Shown in pieces: positions 17,959 through 26,720 of a stretch of 64,000 nucleotides of DNA. Numbering within the stretch: the stretch's first letter is position 1; each line of letters begins with the position of its first letter. The notes beneath the pieces are model-generated. The model saw only the letters and a list, made by a program, of their open reading frames with translations, did no database searches and was not told the DNA's origin. Made by a program: the position numbers and the translations under genes. Source of the stretch: Actinoalloteichus caeruleus DSM 43889 (GTDB taxonomy: Bacteria; Actinomycetota; Actinomycetes; Mycobacteriales; Pseudonocardiaceae); assembly GCF_000429185.2 (NCBI RefSeq), contig NZ_AUBJ02000001.1, forward strand, positions 558,001 through 622,000. Direction: 5' to 3'.

Positions 17959-18702
17959 ATGAGCGATTCAGTGCCAGGGATCACAGTCCGTGAGGTCTCG
18001 GCCGGGTACGGCCCCGTTCGAGTGCTCGACCAGGTCACGGCCGAGATTCCCCACCGACGAGTGACCGCCATCCTGGGACCCAACGGTGCGGGCAAGTCGT
18101 CGCTGCTCAACGTGATCGCCGGCACCCTGCCGGCCACCTCGGGCACCATCCTGGGCCTGGGCCCGCGCCCACCCGCCTACGTGCCGCAGCGCAGCGAGGT
18201 CTCGGACGCGTTGCCCATCACCGTGCGTGCCACCGTCGCGATGGGGCGGTGGGCGCACCGGGGCCCGTGGCGCCGCCTCACCCGAGCCGACCGAGCCGTC
18301 ATCGACGACTGCCTCGCCGAACTCGGCATCTCCGACCTCGCCGAGCGGCAGCTCGGCGCGGTCTCGGGCGGCCAACGGCAGCGCGCCCTGGTCGCCCAGG
18401 GACTCGCCCAGCAGGCCGACCTGCTGCTGTTGGACGAACCCGCCGCCGGCCTCGACCTGAGCGCGCGGTCCCTCATCGACGATGCGCTGCGCGGGGCGCG
18501 GGACCGGGGGACGACGGTCGTGCGGGTCACCCACGATCTCGAGGCCGCCCACGAGGCCGACCACTGCGTCCTGCTGCGCGAGGGCCGGGTGATGGCGCAG
18601 GGCGACCCGGCCACCGTGCTCGACGCCGACACCATCAGCCTGGCCTGGAACGTGCCCACCCCCGGGCGGCCCGCCGCCCGCCGGGGCACCCCCGCCGGCT
18701 GA
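17959..18702 (+). CDS. aztA: Zinc ABC transporter ATPase AztA
   Basis: A 247-residue cytoplasmic ATPase for the AztABC importer. Seen: Walker A GPNGAGKSS (about residue 40), Q-loop YVPQRSE, signature SGGQRQRALVAQ, Walker B LLLLDEPAAGLD, and the switch histidine in RVTHDLE. The ATG at 17959 is preceded by GGGAAGGGG at a good distance. It is transcribed away from the other azt genes but shares their Zur box, so the set should be coinduced. The C-terminus is proline/arginine-rich and not conserved. Confidence 0.9.
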   Translation: MSDSVPGITVREVSAGYGPVRVLDQVTAEIPHRRVTAILGPNGAGKSSLLNVIAGTLPATSGTILGLGPRPPAYVPQRSEVSDALPITVRATVAMGRWAHRGPWRRLTRADRAVIDDCLAELGISDLAERQLGAVSGGQRQRALVAQGLAQQADLLLLDEPAAGLDLSARSLIDDALRGARDRGTTVVRVTHDLEAAHEADHCVLLREGRVMAQGDPATVLDADTISLAWNVPTPGRPAARRGTPAG

Positions 18703-19264
18703 GGACGACGCGGCATCGCGGTCGGTCGAACCGGTGCCCGCCCGGCCGCGCCACCGGCCTCCCACCCGGTCCGCGTCGCGGGTTCCCGTCCGTGGAGTCC
18801 CGGCACTCCCCACCGCGCATGGGGAGCGCATGCCGGCGCCGTCGGCCCCGGGAACCCGGGACGGCGGCGGGCGTCCCCGGCCCGACGGGCGCGGCGAGCG
18901 GGGCGCCGGGAGGGAGGACGCGGCGCTGGGGGACCACCACGGCACCGCCCGCCAGCGTCGACCGCGATCGGCGGGGGGCGGGGGGCGTGACGGCCCCCGG
19001 GGCGGGACCGGTTCTCCGACGTCGCGCGGAGGAGCCGCCGGCGTGCGCCCACGTCCGACCGCCGGTGCCACGGGGACCGCCCCACCCGCTCCCGCCCGAC
19101 CGAACCCGACACCGCTCCGGTGCCGCCCGCCCCTCGGACCCCTGGCGCCAGCCCGGTCACCGACTCCCCGAGGTACCCGACGTCGCCACCGGCACCGCCC
19201 ACCGCGTTCCCCGGCGGCCGGCCCGCCACCAACCGCCGTGCCGACGTCCCCGGCCCCGCCGAAG
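18703..19264. other. Intergenic region without a recognised gene
   Basis: About 560 bases of extremely GC-rich DNA between the convergent aztA and protease genes. I see no protein family on either strand, only arginine/proline-rich frames and many small GC hairpins. Confidence 0.45.
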
Positions 19265-20482
19265 TCAGAACAACCGGACGGGGTTGACGATGTCGGCCGT
19301 GACGGTCAACACCATCACCACGGCGCCGATCAGGACCAGCACCAGAGTCACCCCGGTCAGCCGGTTGTAGTCGACGGGACCCCCGGCCGCCCTGCCTCGA
19401 AGCCCGCGCACCACGTCCCGGACCCGCTCGTACCAGCCGACGGCGATGTGGCCGCCGTCCAGCGGCAGCAGCGGCAGCAGGTTGAAGACACCCATGAAGA
19501 AGTTCAGGCTCGCCAACAGGATCAGGAACAACGGCCACAGGCCGTGCTGGACGGCCTCCCCGCCGATGCGGCTGGCCCCGACCACGCTGATCGGCGTCTC
19601 CGGATCCCGCTCATCCCCGAAGATCGCCGACACCACCGCCGGGATCCGCTGGGGGAACTCGACGAGCCGGTGGAAGGTCTGCACCACCATGTCACCGGTG
19701 AACGCGGCGGTACCCGGGATGGCGGCCACCGGCCCGTACTCGAACTGTCGGACGAAGGAGACGCCGATCGTGCCCGTCGTCCGGATCTCCGGCTCCGCTT
19801 CCCCCGGCACCGCCACCGGCCGCTCGACCTGGCGCACGTCCACCGTCACGGGCCGCGTCCCGCCGTCGCGTTCGACCTCCAACCGGGTCGGACCGGACGA
19901 GCCCTGGACCGCGACCATGACCTCCGCGTAGGTGAGGGTCGTGACTCCGTCCACCGAGACGATCCGGTCACCGGGGCGGAGGCCCGCCTCCCGGGCGGGC
20001 GCGGCGTCACCAGCCTCGCAGCGGGGGTCGCTGACTTCTTCCGGGGTCGTCGCGTCCCGCACGCAGGAGGCGACGGACTCCACCTGGGGAACGCCGGCGA
20101 CGTTCGGCAGGCCCATCGTCGTGGCCATCAGGTAGAGGATCAGGAAACCGAGGCCGAACTGCATGACCGAACCGGCGGCCATCACGACCGTCCGCTTCCA
20201 GACGGGGAACCGCCACATCGCGCGGGGGGCCTCCTCCGGGGTGACCTCGTCGAGCGAGGTCATCCCGGCGATCTCGCAGAAACCCCCCAGGGGGATCGCC
20301 TTCAGGCCGTACTGGGTGTGACCCCGTCGGAACGAGAAGATCGTCGGCCCGAAACCGACGAAGTACCGGCGAACCCGCATCCCGAAGGCGCGAGCGGTCC
20401 ACATGTGACCCGCTTCGTGCAGGGAGACGGAGAACCAGAAGCACAGGACGAACAACACGACGCCGAGAACGTACGCGAGCAC
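19265..20482 (-). CDS. Site-2 intramembrane metalloprotease (RseP/Rip1 type)
   Basis: A 405-residue membrane zinc protease of family M50B. The zinc motif HEAGH is at residues 22-26 in the first membrane segment, and the second metal motif NLLPLLPLDGGH lies near residue 345. One PDZ domain is between them (about 175-255, with GLRPGDRIVSVDG). It cuts single-pass membrane proteins such as anti-sigma factors. The GTG at 20482 is preceded by AGGAGG. In most actinomycetes the housekeeping copy sits between dxr and ispG; neither is here, so this may be an additional paralogue. It appears monocistronic. Confidence 0.85.
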   Translation of the reverse strand: MLAYVLGVVLFVLCFWFSVSLHEAGHMWTARAFGMRVRRYFVGFGPTIFSFRRGHTQYGLKAIPLGGFCEIAGMTSLDEVTPEEAPRAMWRFPVWKRTVVMAAGSVMQFGLGFLILYLMATTMGLPNVAGVPQVESVASCVRDATTPEEVSDPRCEAGDAAPAREAGLRPGDRIVSVDGVTTLTYAEVMVAVQGSSGPTRLEVERDGGTRPVTVDVRQVERPVAVPGEAEPEIRTTGTIGVSFVRQFEYGPVAAIPGTAAFTGDMVVQTFHRLVEFPQRIPAVVSAIFGDERDPETPISVVGASRIGGEAVQHGLWPLFLILLASLNFFMGVFNLLPLLPLDGGHIAVGWYERVRDVVRGLRGRAAGGPVDYNRLTGVTLVLVLIGAVVMVLTVTADIVNPVRLF

Positions 20483-20642
20483 CCGAGGGCCCTCCTGACC
20501 TGGAGCGGCGCGACCTCCGGGATGGTACCGAGCACCGCCCGGATCCGCCCGTGCGACGCCCGGCGCCGTCGGAGACCGCCACCGCGCCGCTCGCCCCTCG
20601 GGCGGGTCGGGCGCGGCCACACCCGACCCGCGCCGGCACGCC

Positions 20643-21779
20643 TCACATGTAGGCGGTGGACCCGTCCGGGCGGTTCGGCACCCGGCGGACCCAGTGCACG
20701 TGGTCGTCCCGCAGCAGCGCCTCCTCGTCGATCTCCACCCCCCAGCCGGGGCGGTCCGGGCGGAGCTCCAGGTGCCCGTCGACCGGGACGTACGGGTCCG
20801 GGCACCACCGCACCTCGTCCGGTTTGTACTCCAGGACGGAGAAGTTCGGCGTCGCCGCCGCGAAGTGCACGTTCGCGGCGGTGGCCAACGGGCCCATCGG
20901 GTTGTGCGGCGCCAACGGCACGTAGTGCGCCTCGGTGATCGCCGCGATCTTGCGCATCTGGGTCAGCCCACCCACGACGCAGATGTCCGGCTGGGCGATG
21001 TCGACTCCCTGCGCGGCGCACAGGGCGAGGAACTCGTGCGGCGTGTACAGCGACTCCCCGGTCGCGAGCGGAACCGACATGCGCGACCGCAACCGAGCCC
21101 ACGCGGGGATGTGTTCCGGGCGCAGGGGTTCCTCCAGGAACAGCGGGTCGTTCGGGGCGAGCGCCGCCGCCAGCCGCTCCGCCCGCGCCGGCTCCCACAC
21201 GCACGCGTGCGCGTCGAACGCGAACTCCCACTGGTCGGGGTGGGACTCCCTGACCTGTCCGAAGTACTCGCCCAGCTCCCGGCACACCACCCCCCACCTG
21301 TTGGTGTGGATGTCCGCGCGGTACGGGCTGAGCTTGAAGGCCGTCACCCCGTACCGCTCGTGGGCCTCCGCGGTGCGCTCACGCAGCTCGGGCAGGTCCG
21401 GTGCCGAGTACAGGCCGGCGTACACCCGGACCCGGTCCCGCACGGCGCCGCCCAGCAACTGGTACACCGGCAGCCCGGCGGCCTTGCCCGCGATGTCCCA
21501 CAGGGCGTGGTCGATGGCCGCGATCGCCGCGAGACCCAGCGCGCCGGGCGGGAACCGGGATGACTGCAACAGCAGCTCGTTGACGTAGGACGTCCGGCGC
21601 GGGTCCACGCCCCGGATCTGGTCGAACAGGTAGTCGAGCAGCGGCGGGAAGGCGTGGTCCGGGCCGTGGTTGTACGTCTCGGCCCAGCCGTGGATCCCGG
21701 CGTCGGTACCGATGCGGACGAGCAGGCGGGGCCGGTCACCGACCCGCTGCATGTAGGTGTCGAGCGTCGTGACGCGCAT
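20643..21779 (-). CDS. Mandelate racemase/enolase-superfamily sugar-acid dehydratase
   Basis: A 378-residue enolase-superfamily enzyme, most like galactonate/mannonate-type sugar-acid dehydratases. It would remove water from an aldonate to give a 2-keto-3-deoxy acid. Seen: a capping N-terminal domain, the metal ligand Asp in FAFDAHACVWEP with the nearby His, the second ligand in LFLEEPLRPEH, the third in ATGESLYTP, and a C-terminal HNPMGP. It is the last gene of a minus-strand unit with a DapA-family lyase 13 bases upstream, an MFS carrier and a GntR regulator. That neighbour can process the product. The precise sugar acid cannot be read from sequence. Confidence 0.8.
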   Translation of the reverse strand: MRVTTLDTYMQRVGDRPRLLVRIGTDAGIHGWAETYNHGPDHAFPPLLDYLFDQIRGVDPRRTSYVNELLLQSSRFPPGALGLAAIAAIDHALWDIAGKAAGLPVYQLLGGAVRDRVRVYAGLYSAPDLPELRERTAEAHERYGVTAFKLSPYRADIHTNRWGVVCRELGEYFGQVRESHPDQWEFAFDAHACVWEPARAERLAAALAPNDPLFLEEPLRPEHIPAWARLRSRMSVPLATGESLYTPHEFLALCAAQGVDIAQPDICVVGGLTQMRKIAAITEAHYVPLAPHNPMGPLATAANVHFAAATPNFSVLEYKPDEVRWCPDPYVPVDGHLELRPDRPGWGVEIDEEALLRDDHVHWVRRVPNRPDGSTAYM

Positions 21780-21792
21780 GACGTCCCCTCCC

Positions 21793-22716
21793 TCAGGCGG
21801 CGTCGCCGCTGGTCAGGCCCGGCCAGTCCGCGACCGCGCTGGTGACGGCTGCCGCGACGTCCTCGGGGAGCTGGCGGCTCGGTGGCCGCACGTCGCGGCG
21901 GCACAGCCCCGCCTGGGCCATGGCCTCCTTCACGACCGAGACGTTGTCGGCCGACCCGTCCCGGGACCGCAGCTCCTCGAACCGGCGGATGCGACGCCAC
22001 TGCGCGGCGACCGACGCGGCGTCACCGGCGCGCAGGCCGGCCAACATCGCCAACGACACCGCCGGCGACACGTTGACCAGGCCCGAGGTGAAGGCCCGGG
22101 CGCCCGCCTGCCAGTAGGCGGGCGCGTACGGTTCGGCGAGACCGGCGATCCACAACAGGTCGTCCCGGCCGACGTCGGCGAGGGTGCCCGCGAAGTGCGC
22201 CGGGTCCGGCACCGAGTACTTCAGCCCGACCAGGTTCGGCGCCCCCTCGGCCAGGGACCTGATCGCCTCCCCGGTGATCCTCGGGCTGCGGACGTAGGGC
22301 AGCACGCCGATCTCGGGCACCGCCGAGGCGACGGCGGCGTTGTAGCCGGCCCAGCCGGTGGGGGAGAGGTAGGGGTGGGCCGGTTCGTGCACCATGACGG
22401 CGTTCGCCCCGGCGTCCCGGGCGTGCCGGGCGTCCTCGCGGGCGGTGCGCAGGTCGAAGCCCACCCCGGCCACGACGGTGGCCCGGTCGCCGGCCGCCTC
22501 CACGGTCACCTCCACCGCGCGCCGCCGTTCCGCCGGGCTCAGCGCGTAGAACTCGCCGGTGTTGCCGTTGACGGTGAGGGCCGTGATCCCGTGGTCCACC
22601 AGGCGTCGGGTCAACGTGGCGAGCAGGGGCCAGTCCACCTCGCCCTCGCCGTCGAAGGGGGTGATGGGGATGGCGACGACGGTCGCGAGGCGGTCGGTCA
22701 GGTCCTGGGGGTGCAT
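21793..22716 (-). CDS. DapA-family aldolase/dehydratase for 2-keto sugar acids
   Basis: A 307-residue TIM-barrel class I lyase of the dihydrodipicolinate synthase family. Seen: the opening PITPFDGEGEVD, the GNTGEFYAL motif for carboxylate binding, a conserved tyrosine in LPYVRSP, and the Schiff-base lysine in VGLKYSV. Given its neighbours it more likely cleaves or dehydrates 2-keto-3-deoxy sugar acids than makes lysine precursors. The ATG at 22716 is 8 bases after the MFS stop, so the genes are tightly coupled. Confidence 0.82.
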   Translation of the reverse strand: MHPQDLTDRLATVVAIPITPFDGEGEVDWPLLATLTRRLVDHGITALTVNGNTGEFYALSPAERRRAVEVTVEAAGDRATVVAGVGFDLRTAREDARHARDAGANAVMVHEPAHPYLSPTGWAGYNAAVASAVPEIGVLPYVRSPRITGEAIRSLAEGAPNLVGLKYSVPDPAHFAGTLADVGRDDLLWIAGLAEPYAPAYWQAGARAFTSGLVNVSPAVSLAMLAGLRAGDAASVAAQWRRIRRFEELRSRDGSADNVSVVKEAMAQAGLCRRDVRPPSRQLPEDVAAAVTSAVADWPGLTSGDAA

Positions 22717-22724
22717 GGTCGTCC

Positions 22725-24089
22725 TCACGGGGTCGCTTCCGGAGCGGCCGGGCGGGAGTCGCCCTGGTCGAAGGTCATGACGGGTTTGATGCGGACGCAC
22801 AGGCCGTAGATGAGGGCGCTCACCAGGCTGCTGACGCCCGCGAAGATCATTGGGCCGAGGTAGGAGTTGTTGGACACCGCCAGGAAGAAGCCGATGGCGA
22901 TCGGGCTGATGATGTTGCCCAGCTGGGAACCGAAGTTCTGGAAGCCGGCGATGGATCCCACGACGTCCGGGGACGGCGCGACCTCCGACGGCAGGCTGAG
23001 GATCGCGGCGCCGGCGAACGAGTGAGCCGCGTTGCTCAGGGTCAGCAGGGCCATCACGGCCGCCGTGCTCTCCACGAACGGGGTGAAGGCGATGCAGGCG
23101 CTCAGCGCCAACCCGGTGATGATCGGGAGCTTGCGCGCCAGGTTCGTCGACATGCCGCTGGCGAGCATCCGGTCCGACACCACCCCACCGAGGACGGTGG
23201 CGCCGACCGCCACCAGCGGAGGGATCGCTCCCACGAGACCGAACTCGGCCTCCGAGAGCCCCCTGTCCTGGAGCAGGTAGCTGGGGTACCAGGTGAGGAA
23301 GAACGCGCCGGCCAGCGAGCGGAAGACGTAACCGAAGGTCAGCGCCCACACCTGCCCGTCGCGCAGCAGGTCGGTCCAGGGCGCCGCCGCCCGCTCGGCA
23401 TGGTCGGGAACCATCTCGGCCTGGTCGGAGCGGATGTGCGCGAGCTCGGCGGCGTTGACCCTCGGATGGTCCTCGGGGGACCGGTACACCTTCAACCAGC
23501 CGAGGATCCACAGGGCGCCCACGCCACCGATGACCACGAAGACGGCCCGCCAGCCGGCGACGACGGCCAGACCAGTGACGACCGGCACCGACAGCGCCAC
23601 CCCGATCTGCTGGCCCATGTCGAAGATGCTCGAGGCGAACGCCCGTTCCCGTCGGGGGAACCACTTCGACACGACGGTGACGTTCGCCGGCTGCACCGGG
23701 GCCTCGCCGATGCCGAGTCCGAGCCGGAAGACGATGATGCTGGCCGCCCCCTGCGCGACGGCGGTCAGCGCGGTCCAGATCGACCACCAGCCCACCGCGA
23801 TCGGGTACACCAGGCGGGGGCCGAGGCGGTCGAGCAACCAGCCCGAGGGGATCTGGAAGAGCGCGTAGGTCCAGAAGAAGGACGACAGCAGCACACCCTG
23901 GATCGCGGGACTGATCTCGAACTCGCGGGAGATGAACGGGAGGGCGACGCTCAACGCCGACCGGTCGAGGTAGGCGATGGTCAGGCCGAGTGCGGAGAAC
24001 CCGACGATCGTCCATCGCATGTTGCTGCGCCGACGCGCGGCGGGCTCGCGGTTGGCGGCCGCCGGCGACGGTGTGTCACCATGAAGCAT
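22725..24089 (-). CDS. MFS transporter, anion:cation symporter (ACS) family
   Basis: A 454-residue inner-membrane carrier with 12 predicted helices. The ACS-family signatures are present: AYLDRSALSVALPFI in helix 1, DRLGPRLVYP in the loop 2/3 motif, and GEAPVQPANVTVVSKWFPRRER after helix 4. Relatives take up hexuronates, glucarate or related sugar acids with a proton. The ribosome site GAGGAGC is just before the ATG. It sits between the regulator and the catabolic enzymes of the same unit, consistent with sugar-acid uptake. Confidence 0.85.
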   Translation of the reverse strand: MLHGDTPSPAAANREPAARRRSNMRWTIVGFSALGLTIAYLDRSALSVALPFISREFEISPAIQGVLLSSFFWTYALFQIPSGWLLDRLGPRLVYPIAVGWWSIWTALTAVAQGAASIIVFRLGLGIGEAPVQPANVTVVSKWFPRRERAFASSIFDMGQQIGVALSVPVVTGLAVVAGWRAVFVVIGGVGALWILGWLKVYRSPEDHPRVNAAELAHIRSDQAEMVPDHAERAAAPWTDLLRDGQVWALTFGYVFRSLAGAFFLTWYPSYLLQDRGLSEAEFGLVGAIPPLVAVGATVLGGVVSDRMLASGMSTNLARKLPIITGLALSACIAFTPFVESTAAVMALLTLSNAAHSFAGAAILSLPSEVAPSPDVVGSIAGFQNFGSQLGNIISPIAIGFFLAVSNNSYLGPMIFAGVSSLVSALIYGLCVRIKPVMTFDQGDSRPAAPEATP

Positions 24090-24200
24090 CGTTGCTCCTC
24101 TGAGTGGCGATGTCGCGTTCCCCGTCGTGCGGAACGCGTGACTCCTGACGGTGTGGCCCGGAAACCTGGCAGTGGACGGGCCACACCGCGTGGTGTGTGG

Positions 24201-24857
24201 TCAGCGTGGTTGGAGACCACCCTCCTCCCGGGGCAGTGCGTCGACGAAGTCCTGGATGTGCCGGGCGGTCAGTTCGGCCGCCGTGGCCGCGTCGCCACGG
24301 GTGGCCGCGTCAAGGATCGCCGCGTGCTCCTCCGCTTCGGACTCCCAGGAGGACCGCCGCGCCCAGGCCGACACCGACACCAGCGCGGTCTGGTCTCGCA
24401 GTCCGTCGAGCGTCGTGACGAGCAGGGGGTTGCCGCACCGGGCGTAGAGCCCCCGGTGGAAGTCGCGGTTGGCGATGCTGCGTTCGGCGTCGCCGGCGGC
24501 GGTCCGAGCCCGTTCCAGGGCCGCCGCGGCCTCGGCGAGGTCGCCGCCGGCGAGGACGGAGCGGCGCACCGCCTCGGGTTCCAGCAGCAGCCGCATGTCG
24601 TAGACGGCCACCGCGTCGGCGTGGGACATCCTCGCCACCGTGGCGCCCCGGTAGGGGCTGAGGACGACCAGACCGGAACCGTGCAGCGTCTTGAGCGCCT
24701 CGCGGACCGGCGTCTTGGAGACACCCAGCCGCTCGGCCAGTTCCTGCTCGACCAACGCGGTGCCCGGCGTGAGGCTGCCGTCGAGGATGGCCGACTTGAT
24801 GACGCCGAGCACGTGCTCCGTGCGCGACGGGATCATCTCGGGTCTCCGCGCGGTCAT
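24201..24857 (-). CDS. GntR-family (FadR/FCD) transcriptional regulator
   Basis: A 218-residue regulator with an N-terminal winged helix (about 10-75; LAERLGVSKTPVREALKTLHGSGLV, given as its two helices) and a C-terminal all-helical FCD ligand domain (about 85-210). The metal-binding histidines of FCD are visible in NRDFHRGLYARCGNP and in EEHAAILDAA. It heads the sugar-acid unit and presumably represses it until a pathway sugar acid binds. Its promoter overlaps a small palindrome, so it may also control itself. Confidence 0.87.
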   Translation of the reverse strand: MTARRPEMIPSRTEHVLGVIKSAILDGSLTPGTALVEQELAERLGVSKTPVREALKTLHGSGLVVLSPYRGATVARMSHADAVAVYDMRLLLEPEAVRRSVLAGGDLAEAAAALERARTAAGDAERSIANRDFHRGLYARCGNPLLVTTLDGLRDQTALVSVSAWARRSSWESEAEEHAAILDAATRGDAATAAELTARHIQDFVDALPREEGGLQPR

Positions 24858-24887
24858 CGGCGGCTGTCCTCGATCGTCATGGCGGGT

Positions 24888-24915
24888 AGTATATGAGATA
24901 TGATCGCCCGGTCAA
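24888..24915 (-). promoter_or_regulatory. Promoter and GntR operator candidate
   Basis: On the minus strand TTGACC (24915-24910) and TATACT (24893-24888) are 16 bases apart. The palindrome ATATGAGATAT (24891-24901) overlaps the -10 box. The start point would be near 24881, about 24 bases before the regulator ATG. This probably drives the whole sugar-acid unit. Confidence 0.65.
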
Positions 24916-25118
24916 GGGGTTCTACCAGCGCTTTTCTTGGAGTGATCCCCGCGTTCGGTCGGCGCTGAGGGGTTGGTGAGCCCCTCAGCCGGCCGGTGGG
25001 CGGCGAAACCGGGCGGCGGAACAACGCACCCCGCCGCCCAGCCCAGCCCCCGAGGGGACGCACCGAGTGCCGGCGGTCCCGACCGCCCTTCGTCGCACCG
25101 CCCCGTGCCCGGCCCGTG

Positions 25119-26720
25119 TCACCGCGCGACGAGCTTGAGCACCCCGCCCTCCCCGTTGGCCGCCAGGTAGACGGCCCCGTCCGGGCCGACGGCGAGACCG
25201 GCGAAGGGCCGGGGAACCCCCGGCATCCCGGCGGCTGCCAGCGCCGGCGGCGTGCGGGCGGAACCGGGCGGCGCGCCCACGGCCAGGTCCGCCACCTCCA
25301 CCGCGACCTCCCCCGTGTCCGGGTCGACCGCGATGAGCCGTCGCCGGCCGACCTCCACCACCAGCAGGTCGTCACCGCGCACCGCGAGACCCTGCGGCAG
25401 GTCCAATCCCTCGGCCACGGGCACCGCGACACCGTCGTCGACGCGGTGCAGGACCCCGGTGGCCTCGTCGGTGACGTAGCAGTGCCCCCGCCCGTCGACG
25501 GCGACGTCGACGGGCCGCTCCAACCCCGACACGAGCACGGCGACGGTGTCCCGCTCGTCGATGACCACCACCCGGCCGCGTCCGGACTCGGCGACGAGGA
25601 CGGCCCCGTCGGCCCGCGCGGCCAGCCCCACCGGGGCGTCCAACCCTTCGACCCGCGTCCGCGACGAGCCGGTGGCGGGGTCGTGGGTCCGCAGTTCGCC
25701 GAACTCGGAGGTCAGGTGGAGCAGGCCCCGCGCGTCGCAGGTCAGGCCGTGGGTGAACGGCAGCAGCTCCCGGGTGGTCACCGCCCCCTCGTCCTCGACC
25801 GACGCCAGCCGGTAGTGGTCCCCGAGGTGCACCCGGCCGCCCAGGTCGACGGTGACGCCGAACGGCCCGTCCAACCCACGGGGCACGATCTCCCGTGACC
25901 GGCCGTCGGGCCGCAACTCGGCGATGCCGCCGCTCGCGTAACTGGACACGTACATGCGGCCCTCGCCGTCGAAGGCGGCGTTGTCCAACCCGACGATGCC
26001 ACTGGGCACCACCGAGCGTTCACCGGCTCCCCACCCGCTGACGCGGGTGACGACGCCGGCCGCGCCCATCGACAGGACGAGCAGGTCCCCGGCCGGGTCG
26101 AACCGCACCGCCACCGGGTGGTCCACGTCCTCCGCCACGAGTTCCGGGCCGCCACCGTCGACGGGGACCCGGAACACCTCGCCGCTGAGCATGTGCGGGT
26201 AGTACAGGCACCCGTCCGGGCCGAGCTGCATCGCGTTGCCCATGGCCAGGTCGTCGGCCAGCACCACGGGTGCACCGCCGGCGGGGAACAGCTCCAGCAG
26301 CCTGCCGCCCGGGCGCATCTCGTTGACGAACAGCCGGTCGCCCACGACGGCGATCCCGTTGGGCAGGACGACGTCGTCGGCGACGAGCGCGTACTCCCCC
26401 TCCGGGCTCCGGCGCCACACCCGGCCCGGTACGAGGTCGGTGACGTAGAGGGAACCGTCCGGCCCGAACGCGAGGTCGTCCGGCGACTGGATCGGACCGC
26501 CGGCGGGAACGACCGTGTCGACCTCACCCGAGGCGAGGTCGACCGCGCTGATGACGCCGGCCAGGAACTGCGCCACGTACAACCGGCCGTCCGGGCCGAA
26601 CGTCACACCGTTGGAGCCCCACAGCCGGTTCGGCCCGGCGAGCCGCCGCACGTCCCAGCGTGCGCCGCCCACCGGGTCGCGTGGGGTGCCGTACCTGCTC
26701 GCCCCCGGAGCCCCGGTCAC
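25119..26720 (-). CDS. SMP-30/NHL beta-propeller hydrolase (lactonase-like)
   Basis: A 533-residue protein built from repeated propeller blades of the type FGPDGRLYVAQFL and FDGEGRMYVSSYA. It appears to contain two propeller units, about 1-290 and 290-533, where a single SMP-30 lactonase would be about 300 residues. No signal peptide is visible. SMP-30 proteins are metal-dependent lactonases; an acidic metal site is plausible from PNGIAVVGDRLFVNE. Its GTG overlaps the stop of the Baeyer-Villiger gene (GTGA), so the two are translated together. It may open the lactone made by that monooxygenase. The enzymatic role is an inference. Confidence 0.7.
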   Translation of the reverse strand: MTGAPGASRYGTPRDPVGGARWDVRRLAGPNRLWGSNGVTFGPDGRLYVAQFLAGVISAVDLASGEVDTVVPAGGPIQSPDDLAFGPDGSLYVTDLVPGRVWRRSPEGEYALVADDVVLPNGIAVVGDRLFVNEMRPGGRLLELFPAGGAPVVLADDLAMGNAMQLGPDGCLYYPHMLSGEVFRVPVDGGGPELVAEDVDHPVAVRFDPAGDLLVLSMGAAGVVTRVSGWGAGERSVVPSGIVGLDNAAFDGEGRMYVSSYASGGIAELRPDGRSREIVPRGLDGPFGVTVDLGGRVHLGDHYRLASVEDEGAVTTRELLPFTHGLTCDARGLLHLTSEFGELRTHDPATGSSRTRVEGLDAPVGLAARADGAVLVAESGRGRVVVIDERDTVAVLVSGLERPVDVAVDGRGHCYVTDEATGVLHRVDDGVAVPVAEGLDLPQGLAVRGDDLLVVEVGRRRLIAVDPDTGEVAVEVADLAVGAPPGSARTPPALAAAGMPGVPRPFAGLAVGPDGAVYLAANGEGGVLKLVAR

